Positions 6,800-15,736 of a DNA stretch of 64,000 bases are shown one piece after another. Numbering within the stretch: the stretch's first letter is position 1; every line of letters begins with the position of its first letter. Source of the DNA: Eubacteriales bacterium (GTDB lineage Bacteria > Bacillota > Clostridia > Christensenellales > CAG-138); contig JAQUTY010000003.1 of assembly GCA_028694155.1 (NCBI GenBank), forward strand, positions 68,178 through 132,177, given 5' to 3'. A model generated the notes under the pieces. That model saw nothing but the letters and a program-made list of their open reading frames with translations, ran no database searches and was not told the origin of the DNA. Made by a program: the position numbers and the translations under genes.

Positions 6800-9298
6800 C
6801 TAATGATGATAACCATCATGAATCGTTTTTTCATCAGGTGAGGGCAACTGTTCGCTGTATCCCCACATAAGCGCATCACGCCACAGTCTCATAACATCGC
6901 TGGTGCCTGTGCCCTCGTGCTTGTTGATAATCTCGCCCATAAAGACCATTGCAGCAGACGAGCCGCCATCAAGATTGTATGCCATGGTGCAACCATGTTC
7001 TTGAAACATCTTGGCAAAGTACTCAAGGTCAATGCTCATAGAATAACCAATCTGTCTGCCATCGGTGACTATTGCAATCCAGTGTCCTGCTTCGACCATG
7101 CCAATGCCGCAGCGTGGGTTCGGGTGCGCAACTCTATGCTTGTATATATCGGGATTTATTACTCCGTCTTTGATGAGAGTAGGTCCAAAGCTAAAGGTGT
7201 CACGCACTCCACTATCCAGCAGATAGTCCGCCTCAAATTCATCAGGGCTTAGAATGTATAGCTCCATGTTTTTGCCTATGACAAGAGTGTCCTCGCTGCC
7301 ATAATCGCAATAGTATTTGCCTTTGCGAATCAGGCAGCCCTTTTGCTCCTTTTCATCAATTATGTAGTTGTCCCCTGTGATGGCGAATATCGCTTGCTCA
7401 TATCTTGTGTACTTCCATGGTGCAATAGCATCTCTAATGCCTGAACGATAGCTCGTATAATCGCGCATACGAATATCTGCAACATAGTAAACAAGCGGTC
7501 CTCGATCTGCAATCTCGGTATTATATCTTGTGCATTCTATTGACAATACATCGTTCCTATATATCCAAGATCCACCCTCAAAATCCATTACAATTACTTC
7601 CTGTGGGTCGCCGCTTTGCCTGAAGTATTGATCCCATGGGTCGGAAGCAGCAGTTGGCGTTGTAGTATCCGCTGGTGCTGCAGTCTCCGCAACCAAGGGT
7701 AATGGAGCTATTGTATCAGTTGGCATGGGAGTTGATACATGAGCATAAGCTTTGAGCAGAGTTACTGTGGGTGATGATTGAATAAGCGAGCTGCTGTCAT
7801 TATTTGTGTATACTTCGGTTGCTTTATTCGAGCTTGAAAAGATAATTAAGCTAATTGCAGCTCCTATTGCTGGCAAAATCAAAGCTATCGCCCAAAACTT
7901 CTGCCGATGGGTAGAATACATTATAAGAAAAAGGACAATACCGCTGACGGCTCCTATAAATAAAGGAATCAAGGCAATTATTGAAGATTCATCTTTTGTT
8001 TGTTGAATTACATTCTCACTCTGCTCAACGATTGGTTGTGTGGTAGTTGAAACGACAGCTAGAGTAGCAATGGGAGTTGTTGCTATCGGTGTCGATGTTG
8101 CAATCAACGGTGTAGCAGACGGTTCAGGCGTATTTGTTGGCTCAGGTGTAGGCGTAGGCTGGCGATAATTTGCCAGCTTGGAAGCAGATACATTTTCAAG
8201 CAAATTGTTGCAGGCGGCATCTATTCCGACATAAGTCGATATTAGCGTAAATGAACTCTGCATTTGTGCCTGGTTGTGATAAACGCGATAATCGGCATAT
8301 AGCCAATATGCACGGTCTGAAACCTGCTTTGAGCTGGCTTGGTCAAAGCAGATAAGAGGTTCTGACCAATCCATCACGGTGTTTCCCATATCGTTTAGAA
8401 GATAAAACTTGTCAACCCTGTGGACGGGAAAATTTTTGTATTGAGAACTGTCCGCTGCAGCCTCCACGGCATCTGTCAAAACCAAAGATAGAACGCCGTC
8501 TATCAGCTCAGCATTATCATCACAGTCGGGTCCAATGACAATCGTTGGCTGATAGAGACGAATAGTCTCAGTCAAACTGCGCTTCAGCTTTTTATCACCA
8601 CCCAGCTTTTCAAGTATATATTCCCTATTTTTGGCGGTAAAAGTAGAATTATTGCCAAATATAGGATAATTGTTGATTCCAATGTATCTAAGTGCTTCCA
8701 AACATTGATGTGCAACATGACCATCTTTGCCAAAGAGATAATACAGCTTAATTGAGAGTCCGTTTTCAGCGCCGTATTTTGCAAGCAAGCCTCCAAGCTC
8801 GATATACTCACATCCGGGCGCACTCAAAACAATTAGAATATCGCACTTATTAGTGCCAAAATTAAAGGGCGCAGAATATTCCTTATCATGCGGAACCAGC
8901 TCGCAAACCTTTACGTCCTGCTGCACAGCTTGGATGATAAATGCACTTGCCCCCATCGTATCAATCAGGGTAAAATAATCGCTCTTGGTAATGCTCTTCT
9001 TAACGATACTTTCTCCTGCACCGTCCAACAAGTAATAAATGTAGTTTGCATTCATATCGAAGAGTTGAAGCTCAATGCAACTCATTTCAGATGTGAGTTC
9101 GAGCCTAATCGTTTCGTTCGCTTTTAATGTTAATCCCGTGTCGGGATCTTGATCAAAGAGAAATTCTATTCGATCTTGCTTGTTGGTTGGTACTGTATAT
9201 TGGGCTGTCGAGTCGTCCTGTTGGGAGTAAGCCGAAAGTGAAAAGGAAGTGAAAAGAACGGCAATAGTCATCATCGCCACTACAATTTTTCTGAACAT
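6800..9298 (-). CDS. Secreted protein: degenerate PIG-L domain, membrane segment, phosphodiester glycosidase domain
   Basis: An 832-residue protein starting at ATG 9298 (MFRKIVVAMM) behind GGGGGG. It has a signal peptide (cut near AYSQQ). Residues about 140-330 resemble a PIG-L/LmbE deacetylase (CDILIVLSAPGCEYIELGGL), but the zinc motif HPDDE of that family reads APGCE, so it is probably inactive. A Thr/Pro linker (TPTPEPTNTPEPS) follows, then two hydrophobic segments around 440-490 that would place it in the membrane, a second linker, and a C-terminal NAGPA-type phosphodiester glycosidase domain (about 580-800; HPNPRCGIGMVEAGH and YNLDGGSSAAMVF are hallmark motifs). The NAGPA enzymes uncover mannose phosphodiesters in animals; bacterial members act on cell-surface glycans. 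Substrate unknown. Confidence 0.8.
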   Translation of the reverse strand: MFRKIVVAMMTIAVLFTSFSLSAYSQQDDSTAQYTVPTNKQDRIEFLFDQDPDTGLTLKANETIRLELTSEMSCIELQLFDMNANYIYYLLDGAGESIVKKSITKSDYFTLIDTMGASAFIIQAVQQDVKVCELVPHDKEYSAPFNFGTNKCDILIVLSAPGCEYIELGGLLAKYGAENGLSIKLYYLFGKDGHVAHQCLEALRYIGINNYPIFGNNSTFTAKNREYILEKLGGDKKLKRSLTETIRLYQPTIVIGPDCDDNAELIDGVLSLVLTDAVEAAADSSQYKNFPVHRVDKFYLLNDMGNTVMDWSEPLICFDQASSKQVSDRAYWLYADYRVYHNQAQMQSSFTLISTYVGIDAACNNLLENVSASKLANYRQPTPTPEPTNTPEPSATPLIATSTPIATTPIATLAVVSTTTQPIVEQSENVIQQTKDESSIIALIPLFIGAVSGIVLFLIMYSTHRQKFWAIALILPAIGAAISLIIFSSSNKATEVYTNNDSSSLIQSSPTVTLLKAYAHVSTPMPTDTIAPLPLVAETAAPADTTTPTAASDPWDQYFRQSGDPQEVIVMDFEGGSWIYRNDVLSIECTRYNTEIADRGPLVYYVADIRMRDYTSYRSGIRDAIAPWKYTRYEQAIFAITGDNYIIDEKEQKGCLIRKGKYYCDYGSEDTLVIGKNMELYILSPDEFEADYLLDSGVRDTFSFGPTLIKDGVINPDIYKHRVAHPNPRCGIGMVEAGHWIAIVTDGRQIGYSMSIDLEYFAKMFQEHGCTMAYNLDGGSSAAMVFMGEIINKHEGTGTSDVMRLWRDALMWGYSEQLPSPDEKTIHDGYHH

Positions 9299-9328
9299 AT
9301 TGCCCCCCAACCATACAAATATGCCGAA

Positions 9329-9357
9329 ATTATACTAAATAACACAACTTATGTCAA
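9329..9357 (-). promoter_or_regulatory. Promoter of phosphodiester glycosidase gene
   Basis: Minus strand TTGACA (9357-9352), 17-base spacer, TATAAT (9334-9329): consensus sigma-A promoter 30 bases before the ATG at 9298. Confidence 0.88.
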
Positions 9358-9377
9358 GGCGAGCGGAGTCGGGTGCG

Positions 9378-10295
9378 TTATCGTCTCTTTTTTAACTTTA
9401 GCTGTGCAAATAGAACGGCAACAAACATAAGACCGCATCCAATAAGTTCCTTTGCGGACATCATTTCATTTAGAATCAGCCAACCTGAAAGAGCAGCAAA
9501 CACTGACTCCAAGCAGAAAAGCAGGGAGGCAATCGTAGGATCAATATTCTTCTGCGCAACTGCTTCCAAGGTGAATGCAACTGCGCTGGACATCACACCT
9601 GCATATACTATTGGAAACCACGAGGCAAGCACATCCGACCATACAACCTTTTCGAACAATGCCATGCCGGCAAAGGATATGAGACTGCATACAAGCAGTT
9701 GTATGACTGAAAACAAGTAGATGTTAACTTGATTAGAATAATGATCTACAAAAAGAATGTAGACAGCATAGGCTATGGCGCAAATAAACAGGTACACATC
9801 TGGCATGTCGATTGTAAATCCATCTCTAACACACAGCAGGTAGAGTCCGAGCAAAGCAATTACAACTGCTATCCATACTTGAATCGATGGGCGTTTCTTG
9901 ACTGCAAGCCCAAAGATTGGTACCAGTATGACGTACAAAGCTGTAATAAAGCCGGCTTTACCAACGGCGGTTGTGCCATAAATGCCTGTGTACTGAGTAA
10001 TTCCGAACTGCTGAAAAAATGAACCAAGGAACATAAATGCGCCGCAAATAAGCCCGGCTTTAAGAGTGGTAAGGTATCCCTTGCGGTTATCGGTTAACCG
10101 TGCTTGTTGAGGATTAACTCGTGACATGATGATCCAAACGGGAACCATCACCAATGCTCCAAGCATATTTCTCACGGCATTAAAGGTTAGCGCGCCCAGC
10201 ACATCTGATACCGCACCTTGAGCGACAAAAGCCGTCCCCCAAATAACGGAGGTCAGCAGCAGAAAAAATACACTTGTTCGCTCTTTTGTAGTCAT
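9378..10295 (-). CDS. EamA/DMT-family transporter
   Basis: A 305-residue inner-membrane protein with ten hydrophobic helices in two EamA repeats (first MTTKERTSVFFLLLTSVIWG, second starting near VWIAVVIALLGLYLL), closing with the basic tail QLKLKKRR. The GTAFVAQG and PTIASLLFCLESVFAALSG segments are characteristic of drug/metabolite exporters. These move amino acids or other small metabolites; the substrate cannot be assigned. It is divergent from the glycine-cleavage operon. The ATG at 10295 has no Shine-Dalgarno sequence, and its -10 box ends only six bases upstream. Confidence 0.85.
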   Translation of the reverse strand: MTTKERTSVFFLLLTSVIWGTAFVAQGAVSDVLGALTFNAVRNMLGALVMVPVWIIMSRVNPQQARLTDNRKGYLTTLKAGLICGAFMFLGSFFQQFGITQYTGIYGTTAVGKAGFITALYVILVPIFGLAVKKRPSIQVWIAVVIALLGLYLLCVRDGFTIDMPDVYLFICAIAYAVYILFVDHYSNQVNIYLFSVIQLLVCSLISFAGMALFEKVVWSDVLASWFPIVYAGVMSSAVAFTLEAVAQKNIDPTIASLLFCLESVFAALSGWLILNEMMSAKELIGCGLMFVAVLFAQLKLKKRR

Positions 10296-10301
10296 GATGG
10301 T

Positions 10302-10329
10302 ATTTTACACTATTTTTTGTAAATTGCAA
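10302..10329 (-). promoter_or_regulatory. Promoter of EamA gene, leaderless arrangement
   Basis: Minus strand TTGCAA (10329-10324), 16-base spacer, TAAAAT (10307-10302), then six bases and the ATG at 10295. Transcription would begin at or next to the start codon. Confidence 0.6.
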
Positions 10330-10332
10330 TCA

Positions 10333-10361
10333 TTGACACATAATATGTGCGGTGATATAAT
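10333..10361 (+). promoter_or_regulatory. Promoter of glycine cleavage operon
   Basis: TTGACA (10333-10338), 17-base spacer, TATAAT (10356-10361), about 20 bases before the first glycine aptamer. Confidence 0.88.
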
Positions 10362-10387
10362 TACAAGCAATTAAAGATTGTCGGTTG

Positions 10388-10541
10388 ATGGATTTGGAAG
10401 AGTGCGTTTTTTTGACGCCGCCGAAGGGGCAACAAGCTAAACTCTCAGGCAAAAGGACCAAATTCGGACGAAATTCTGGAAAGCACATTTATGTGCACCG
10501 AAGGGGGAAATCTCTCAGGTACAGTAACAGAGGCGGATAGG
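10388..10541 (+). ncRNA. Tandem glycine riboswitch (two aptamers)
   Basis: Two consecutive aptamers lie in the leader of gcvT. The first (about 10388-10466) contains GGAAGAG, GCCGAAGGGGCAA and AACTCTCAGGCAAAAGGACC. The second (about 10467-10541) contains the related CTGGAAAGC, CACCGAAGGGGGAAA, TCTCTCAGGTA and AACAGAGGC. These GAAGGRG and CTCAGGYA blocks define the glycine riboswitch, which usually turns on glycine catabolism when glycine is plentiful. The downstream genes are exactly those expected. Confidence 0.96.
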
Positions 10542-10562
10542 TTATTCCTATGCGCCTTTAAT
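10531..10562 (+). terminator. Expression-platform hairpin of glycine riboswitch
   Basis: AGGCG-G-ATAGG (10531-10541) pairs with CCTAT-G-CGCCT (10547-10557), loop TTATT, followed by TTAATATTATT. Its 5' arm overlaps the 3' strand of aptamer 2, so ligand-bound aptamer and terminator are mutually exclusive, the arrangement of an ON switch. The U-run is interrupted, so strength is uncertain. Confidence 0.6.
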
Positions 10563-10582
10563 ATTATTATTTGGAGGTATAT

Positions 10583-11680
10583 ATGTCAGAACTTATCACA
10601 CCACTCTACTCTCGTCATGTTGAACTGGGAGGAAAGATTGTTCCCTTTGCGGGCTATCTGTTGCCGGTTCAGTACCCAAGCGGTCTAGTAAAAGAGCATA
10701 TGGCCGTGCGTCAACAGGCTGGTCTTTTCGATGTTTCGCACATGGGCGAGGTTTTAATTCAAGGTGCAGACGCATTCAGGAATGTGCAAAACTTTGTCAC
10801 GGTTGACGTTGCGGAAATGACCGATGGTTCGGTAAAATACACACCTATGTGCAACTACGAGGGCGGCGTTGTGGACGATATATTGGTCTATCGTGTGAGC
10901 GACAAATGCTACTACTTGGTTGTGAATGCTTCCAATCGTCATAAGGACGTTGAGTGGATGAAAGCAAATCTCAAGGGCGATGCGATTTTAACAGATATAT
11001 CCGACACAGTTGGACAGATCGCCCTGCAAGGCCCTGCAGCCATTGAGCTGATGAAACGCTGTATTGACTGCGATGACAACCGTCCCAAGAAATACTATAC
11101 TTTCACTATTGACGGCAAGCTTAAAGGACACCGTTGTTTGATATCTCGCACGGGTTACACCGGTGAGCTGGGTTATGAGATTTATTCGGCAGCTAAAGAC
11201 ATTGGAGACATCTGGGATATGCTTCTGAAAGAGGGTGCAGAACTAGGTGTTATCCCCTGTGGACTTGGTGCAAGAGACACTCTGCGACTTGAAGCCGCTA
11301 TGCCGCTTTATGGGCATGAGCTGCGCGATGATATTACACCGCTTGAAGCGAGTCTCGACTTCTTTGTCAAAACTGACAGAGACGATTTTATCGGTCGTGA
11401 TGCTATGCTTAAAAAGGGCGTTTTGCGCAAGCGTGTGGGGCTAAGAGTCACAGGACGAGGGATTATTCGTGAGAACTGTGACGTTTACTCTAATGATAAA
11501 CTCATTGGACAGGTCAGTTCGGGTACGTTATGCCCATTTGTCGGAGAAGCAATCGGCATGGCGCTGATAGACATTGATTACACAGATATAGGCACTGAGT
11601 TTGAGGTTGACGTGCGTGGCAGGCGTGTGCCGGTCACAGTTATCCCCCTTCCATTCTATAAAAGACCTACTACAAAATAA
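10583..11680 (+). CDS. gcvT: Glycine cleavage T protein (aminomethyltransferase)
   Basis: A 365-residue cytosolic enzyme that takes the aminomethyl group from lipoyl-GcvH and forms 5,10-methylene-THF and ammonia. The start is the ATG at 10583 (MSELITPLYSRHVELGGK) with GGAGG five bases before it. Typical features are FDVSHMGEV near residue 55, the CNYEGGVVDDILVYR region, SRTGYTGELGYEIY in the folate-binding part and GLGARDTLRLEAAMPLYGHEL with the conserved Asp-containing loop. First gene of the gcv operon, followed 11 bases later by gcvH. Length is normal for the family. Confidence 0.96.
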   Translation: MSELITPLYSRHVELGGKIVPFAGYLLPVQYPSGLVKEHMAVRQQAGLFDVSHMGEVLIQGADAFRNVQNFVTVDVAEMTDGSVKYTPMCNYEGGVVDDILVYRVSDKCYYLVVNASNRHKDVEWMKANLKGDAILTDISDTVGQIALQGPAAIELMKRCIDCDDNRPKKYYTFTIDGKLKGHRCLISRTGYTGELGYEIYSAAKDIGDIWDMLLKEGAELGVIPCGLGARDTLRLEAAMPLYGHELRDDITPLEASLDFFVKTDRDDFIGRDAMLKKGVLRKRVGLRVTGRGIIRENCDVYSNDKLIGQVSSGTLCPFVGEAIGMALIDIDYTDIGTEFEVDVRGRRVPVTVIPLPFYKRPTTK

Positions 11681-11691
11681 GGAGAATAATT

Positions 11692-12054
11692 ATGTTGTAT
11701 TTTGCAAAGTCCCATGAGTGGGCGAACCTGAACGAAGATGGAACTGCCACGATCGGTATTTCCGATTATGCGCAAAATGAGCTGGGTGATTTGGTGTTCG
11801 TGAATTTGCCCGAGGTCGGCGATGAGCTAAGCTCCGGAGAAGTCTTTGCTGACGTTGAATCAGTCAAGGCTGTTTCTGATGTTTATTCACCAATCAGCGG
11901 AACAGTCGAGGAAATTAACGAAAACCTTCTTGACAATCCTGCTCTTATCAATGAGTCCGCATATGATGCGTGGTTTGTGCGTGTGTCGAATGCAACGCTG
12001 CCCGATGGACTCATGACAAAAGAAGAATACGAGCACTATTTAGCGACGCTGTAA
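11692..12054 (+). CDS. gcvH: Glycine cleavage H protein (lipoyl carrier)
   Basis: A 120-residue carrier protein that shuttles the aminomethyl group between P, T and L proteins on a lipoyl-lysine. The modified lysine is in VFADVESVKAVSDVYSP (ESVKAVS motif, about residue 59). The start MLYFAKSHEWANL matches the normal H protein beginning, with AAGGAG upstream. It sits between gcvT and gcvPA, and a lipoate-protein ligase gene later in the same operon can charge it. Confidence 0.97.
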   Translation: MLYFAKSHEWANLNEDGTATIGISDYAQNELGDLVFVNLPEVGDELSSGEVFADVESVKAVSDVYSPISGTVEEINENLLDNPALINESAYDAWFVRVSNATLPDGLMTKEEYEHYLATL

Positions 12055-12064
12055 AGGAGAGAAC

Positions 12065-13381
12065 ATGGGTAGTTACGTCCCATCTACACAATCGCAAAGA
12101 CAAGAGATGCTAAAGGCTCTTGATATCAACAGCTATGATGAGCTCTACTGCGATGTGCCCGAATCAGTGAAGCTGAAGGATTTACTCGATTTGCCCAAAG
12201 GTAAGTCCGAGCTTGAAGTCGTCCGTGATATGACTGCTATTGCCGAGAAGAATGTGCTATTTAGGACAATTCTGCGTGGCGCAGGTGCCTACGACCATTA
12301 CATTCCCGCGATTGTCAAAAGCATTCCGCAAAAAGAAGAATTTTTGACCGCATATACGCCATATCAAGCGGAGATGAGCCAAGGCATATTGCAATCGATA
12401 TTTGAGTATCAAACAATGATTGCAGAGCTGACAGGAATGGACATAGCAAATGCATCGGTGTATGACGGAGCATCTGCCGCTGCTGAAGCATTGGCTATGT
12501 GCCGTGACCGCAAGCGCAGCGTTTCGCTCATATCCCTTTCATCGCATCCTGATGCAGTTAAAACCATGGAAACATATTGCTTTGCATCAAACAATCAGCT
12601 GAAAACTATTTCCTGCAAAGGCGGCAGAACTGATATATCGATTCTTGAGTCCTTGCTGACTGATGATGTATCTGCGGTATACGTTCAACAACCGAACTTC
12701 TTTGGCATCTTTGAGGATATTGATGCGATTGCACAATGTGTGCATAAGGCAGGCGCAATGCTCATTGTCGGGTGCAACCCCATTGCTCTTGCCATAATGA
12801 AAACACCTAGTCAATGCGGTGCAGACATAGTTGTCGGCGAAGGTCAACCTCTTGGAATGCCCATCGCATTTGGCGGCCCATATCTTGGATTCATGGCAAC
12901 AACGGCAAAGAATATGCGCAAGCTGCCCGGGCGAATTGTTGGACAGACAGTTGACCACGATGGCAACACGGCCTATGTTTTAACTTTGCAGGCTCGTGAG
13001 CAGCACATTAGGCGTGAGAAGGCATCCAGCAATATCTGCTCGAATCAAGCGTTGTGCGCTCTTACTGCCGCTGTTTACATGAGTACAATGGGCGCAGACG
13101 GGATGAAACAGGCAGCAGAGCAATCCATGTCAAAGGCTCATTATCTGCAACGAGAGCTTTGCAAGCTCCCAAATGTTGAGCTTCGATATGAGCAGCCCTA
13201 TTTTGATGAGTTCCTGCTCGATATGCCAAAGATAGACCAGATACTATCCTCTCTTGAAAGAAAAGGAATTTTGGGGGGTCTGCCATTTGATGATGGTGTC
13301 CTGTGGTGTGTTACCGAGAAGGTCGGCAAAGATATGCTCGACCTTGTAGTTGCCACCTGCAAGGAGGTGTTACAAGCATGA
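12065..13381 (+). CDS. gcvPA: Glycine dehydrogenase (decarboxylating) subunit 1
   Basis: N-terminal half of the split P protein, 438 residues, starting MGSYVPSTQSQRQEML after AAGGAGAG. GAYDHYIPAIV, FLTAYTPYQAEMSQGILQ and NASVYDGASAAAEA are characteristic of GcvPA. It pairs with GcvPB to form the PLP enzyme that decarboxylates glycine. The two-subunit form is typical of Clostridia and other Bacillota. Its TGA overlaps the ATG of gcvPB (ATGA), a translational coupling that suits a 1:1 complex. Confidence 0.96.
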   Translation: MGSYVPSTQSQRQEMLKALDINSYDELYCDVPESVKLKDLLDLPKGKSELEVVRDMTAIAEKNVLFRTILRGAGAYDHYIPAIVKSIPQKEEFLTAYTPYQAEMSQGILQSIFEYQTMIAELTGMDIANASVYDGASAAAEALAMCRDRKRSVSLISLSSHPDAVKTMETYCFASNNQLKTISCKGGRTDISILESLLTDDVSAVYVQQPNFFGIFEDIDAIAQCVHKAGAMLIVGCNPIALAIMKTPSQCGADIVVGEGQPLGMPIAFGGPYLGFMATTAKNMRKLPGRIVGQTVDHDGNTAYVLTLQAREQHIRREKASSNICSNQALCALTAAVYMSTMGADGMKQAAEQSMSKAHYLQRELCKLPNVELRYEQPYFDEFLLDMPKIDQILSSLERKGILGGLPFDDGVLWCVTEKVGKDMLDLVVATCKEVLQA

Positions 13382-14778
13382 AACTGATATTTGAACACAG
13401 CGTTGACGGCAGACAATGCAGCATTCTTCCCACATGTGATGTGGAATTGACGCCAATGCCCGACATAATGAAAAGAACTGTTCCTCCAAGGTTGCCCGAA
13501 CTGAGCGAAATTGACGTCACACGCCATTATACTGCGCTTTGTAAACGTGCGCATGGAGTTAATTGCGGCTTCTATCCGTTGGGCTCATGCACAATGAAGT
13601 ACAACCCAAGAGTAGACGAAGAAATAGCAGCTCTTCCCCAATTTACAGGCATACACCCTCTTGCTCCCCTTTACAGCGTTAAGGGCTGCCTAGAGGTACT
13701 TGAGCTAAGTAAAAAGTATTTGTGCAGTATTACGGGCATGGATGACATGACACTGCAGCCTGCTGCCGGCGCACACGGGGAATTTACAGGTCTTTTGCTA
13801 ATAAAATCATACCACGTTGCCCGTGGTGATTTTAAGCGGACAAAGATTATTGTCCCCGATTCTGCGCACGGAACGAACCCTGCAAGTGCTGCAATGTGCG
13901 GTTTTTCTATCGTGTCGGTTCCTTCGAACGATGAAGGCTGCGTTGACCTTGATGCACTTAAATCCGTTCTTGATTATGAGGTTGCAGGTCTGATGTTGAC
14001 CAATCCCAACACCGTGGGGATATTTGACAAGAATATTCTTGAGATTACAGACTTGGTGCATCAGTTTGGCGGCTTAGTCTATTATGACGGAGCAAACCTA
14101 AATGCAATAATGGGTGTTGTTCGCCCCGGCGATATGGGGTTTGATGTAATACACATCAACCTGCACAAGACCTTCTCAACACCTCACGGCGGTGGCGGCC
14201 CCGGAAGCGGCCCTGTTGGTTGCAAGGAGTTTTTGAAGGGATTTCTCCCCTCCTGTGCAATCTCAAATGCTTCAACATCGTTGCAGGTTAAGTCCTTCTA
14301 TGGGAATTTCCTTGTAATAATTAAGGCATTGAGCTACATAATGACCTTGGGCGCTCAAGGGGTTCGTGAAGCATCCCAAAATGCGGTTCTAAATGCAAAC
14401 TATTTGATGCACTGTCTAAAAGGAACGTTTACACCTGCATACAATCGAACCTGTATGCACGAGTTCGTCCTCGGTCTGGATTCGTTCAAAGAGCAAACAG
14501 GAGTCACGGCACTTGATGTTGCAAAGTCGCTTATTGATGAGGGAATGCATCCGCCAACGATGTATTTTCCGCTAATTGTTCACGAGGCGTTGATGTTCGA
14601 GCCAACAGAAACAGAATCTAAAGAAACGTTGGACGAAGCCGCAGAGATACTGAAAACACTGTACAGGCGTGCATTTGACGATGCAGAGAGCATGAAAACT
14701 GCGCCCCACTGCGCTGCCATCTCTCGTCCCGATGAGGTTCTTGCCGCAAGGCAACCCGTACTCAAATACGACTTTTAA
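13378..14778 (+). CDS. gcvPB: Glycine dehydrogenase (decarboxylating) subunit 2
   Basis: C-terminal half of the P protein, 466 residues, carrying the PLP lysine in INLHKTFSTPHGGGGPG. Other hallmarks are GFYPLGSCTMKYNP, HGTNPASAAMCGF and GANLNAIMG. ATG at 13378 (MKLIFEHSVDGRQCS) is coupled to the gcvPA stop and is preceded by AAGGAGGTG. The C-terminus is about the usual length. Acts with gcvPA, gcvH, gcvT and lpdA in the glycine cleavage complex. Confidence 0.96.
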   Translation: MKLIFEHSVDGRQCSILPTCDVELTPMPDIMKRTVPPRLPELSEIDVTRHYTALCKRAHGVNCGFYPLGSCTMKYNPRVDEEIAALPQFTGIHPLAPLYSVKGCLEVLELSKKYLCSITGMDDMTLQPAAGAHGEFTGLLLIKSYHVARGDFKRTKIIVPDSAHGTNPASAAMCGFSIVSVPSNDEGCVDLDALKSVLDYEVAGLMLTNPNTVGIFDKNILEITDLVHQFGGLVYYDGANLNAIMGVVRPGDMGFDVIHINLHKTFSTPHGGGGPGSGPVGCKEFLKGFLPSCAISNASTSLQVKSFYGNFLVIIKALSYIMTLGAQGVREASQNAVLNANYLMHCLKGTFTPAYNRTCMHEFVLGLDSFKEQTGVTALDVAKSLIDEGMHPPTMYFPLIVHEALMFEPTETESKETLDEAAEILKTLYRRAFDDAESMKTAPHCAAISRPDEVLAARQPVLKYDF

Positions 14779-14779
14779 G

Positions 14780-15736
14780 ATGATATCAAAGCTGTACACA
14801 ATCGAATCCAATAGCACGGACATCTTTTACAATCAAGGATTGGAAAAGGCGCTGTTGGATTCGGTTGGTGAAAACGAGCTGATATTGTATTTATGGCGCA
14901 ACGATAATTCTGTTGTCATCGGAAAGAATCAAGACGCCTACGCCGAATGTCATATCGAACTGTTGGAAGCAGACGGAGGGCATCTTTCAAGACGTTTGTC
15001 AGGTGGGGGTGCGGTATATCACGACCTTGGCAATCTTAACTACACCTTCATAACTTGCAAGGAGAACTTTAATCGCTCACAGCAGCAAAACATTATCATC
15101 AATGCTATGTGTGAGCTTGGGCTTAACGCCTACGCTAGTGGAAGAAATGACCTGCTCATTGATGGAAGAAAGTTTTCAGGAACTGCATATTATATCGGCA
15201 AGCAAGGGTGCTTCCAGCATGGAACGCTGCTTATCAATGGCGATATGAATAATATGTCGAGGTATCTAAATGTCAGCAATTCAAAGCTGCAAAAGCACTA
15301 TGTTTCATCATTGCCTTCCAGAGTAATCAATCTTTGCCAGATACAAGGCAGCTTATCACTTGACACAATTAAGCGGTCGTTGTACTACTCTTTATCGCAC
15401 GAGTATGGTCTTGTTTGCAAGCAGATATGTCCCCCTGTCGGTGTTGAACGACACACATCGTTCTTTTCCGACCCAAAGTGGCGCTATGGGCGCAGGCTTG
15501 ATAATTCTATTACTATTGATAACTCAGATTGCAGAGTTCAACTCATAGTAAACGATGGCGTAATTACCGATGTGGCAATATATACCGATTCGCTGGATTA
15601 TACAGCTTATCAAATAGCACAAAAGAAGCTGAAAGGCTGTGCGTTGTCGTTAGACTCAATAAAAACTGCGCTCAATGGCAACGAAGATGAAAGAAACTTG
15701 GCAGAATGGTTGATTAAGGAGTGTTCAAATGTTTGA
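14780..15736 (+). CDS. lplA: Lipoate-protein ligase A
   Basis: A 318-residue ATP-dependent ligase that attaches free lipoate to lipoyl domains; here the natural target is GcvH, two genes upstream. RRLSGGGAVYHDLGNLNYTF (residues about 72-91) is the RRxSGGGAVxHDxGN motif of LplA, and GRNDLLIDGRKFSGTAYY carries the conserved K-S-G region. The chosen ATG at 14780 lies one base after the gcvPB stop; its ribosome site is poor, suggesting coupling. The C-terminal accessory domain is present (WRYGRRLDNSI). It overlaps the start of lpdA by 8 bases. Confidence 0.93.
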   Translation: MISKLYTIESNSTDIFYNQGLEKALLDSVGENELILYLWRNDNSVVIGKNQDAYAECHIELLEADGGHLSRRLSGGGAVYHDLGNLNYTFITCKENFNRSQQQNIIINAMCELGLNAYASGRNDLLIDGRKFSGTAYYIGKQGCFQHGTLLINGDMNNMSRYLNVSNSKLQKHYVSSLPSRVINLCQIQGSLSLDTIKRSLYYSLSHEYGLVCKQICPPVGVERHTSFFSDPKWRYGRRLDNSITIDNSDCRVQLIVNDGVITDVAIYTDSLDYTAYQIAQKKLKGCALSLDSIKTALNGNEDERNLAEWLIKECSNV

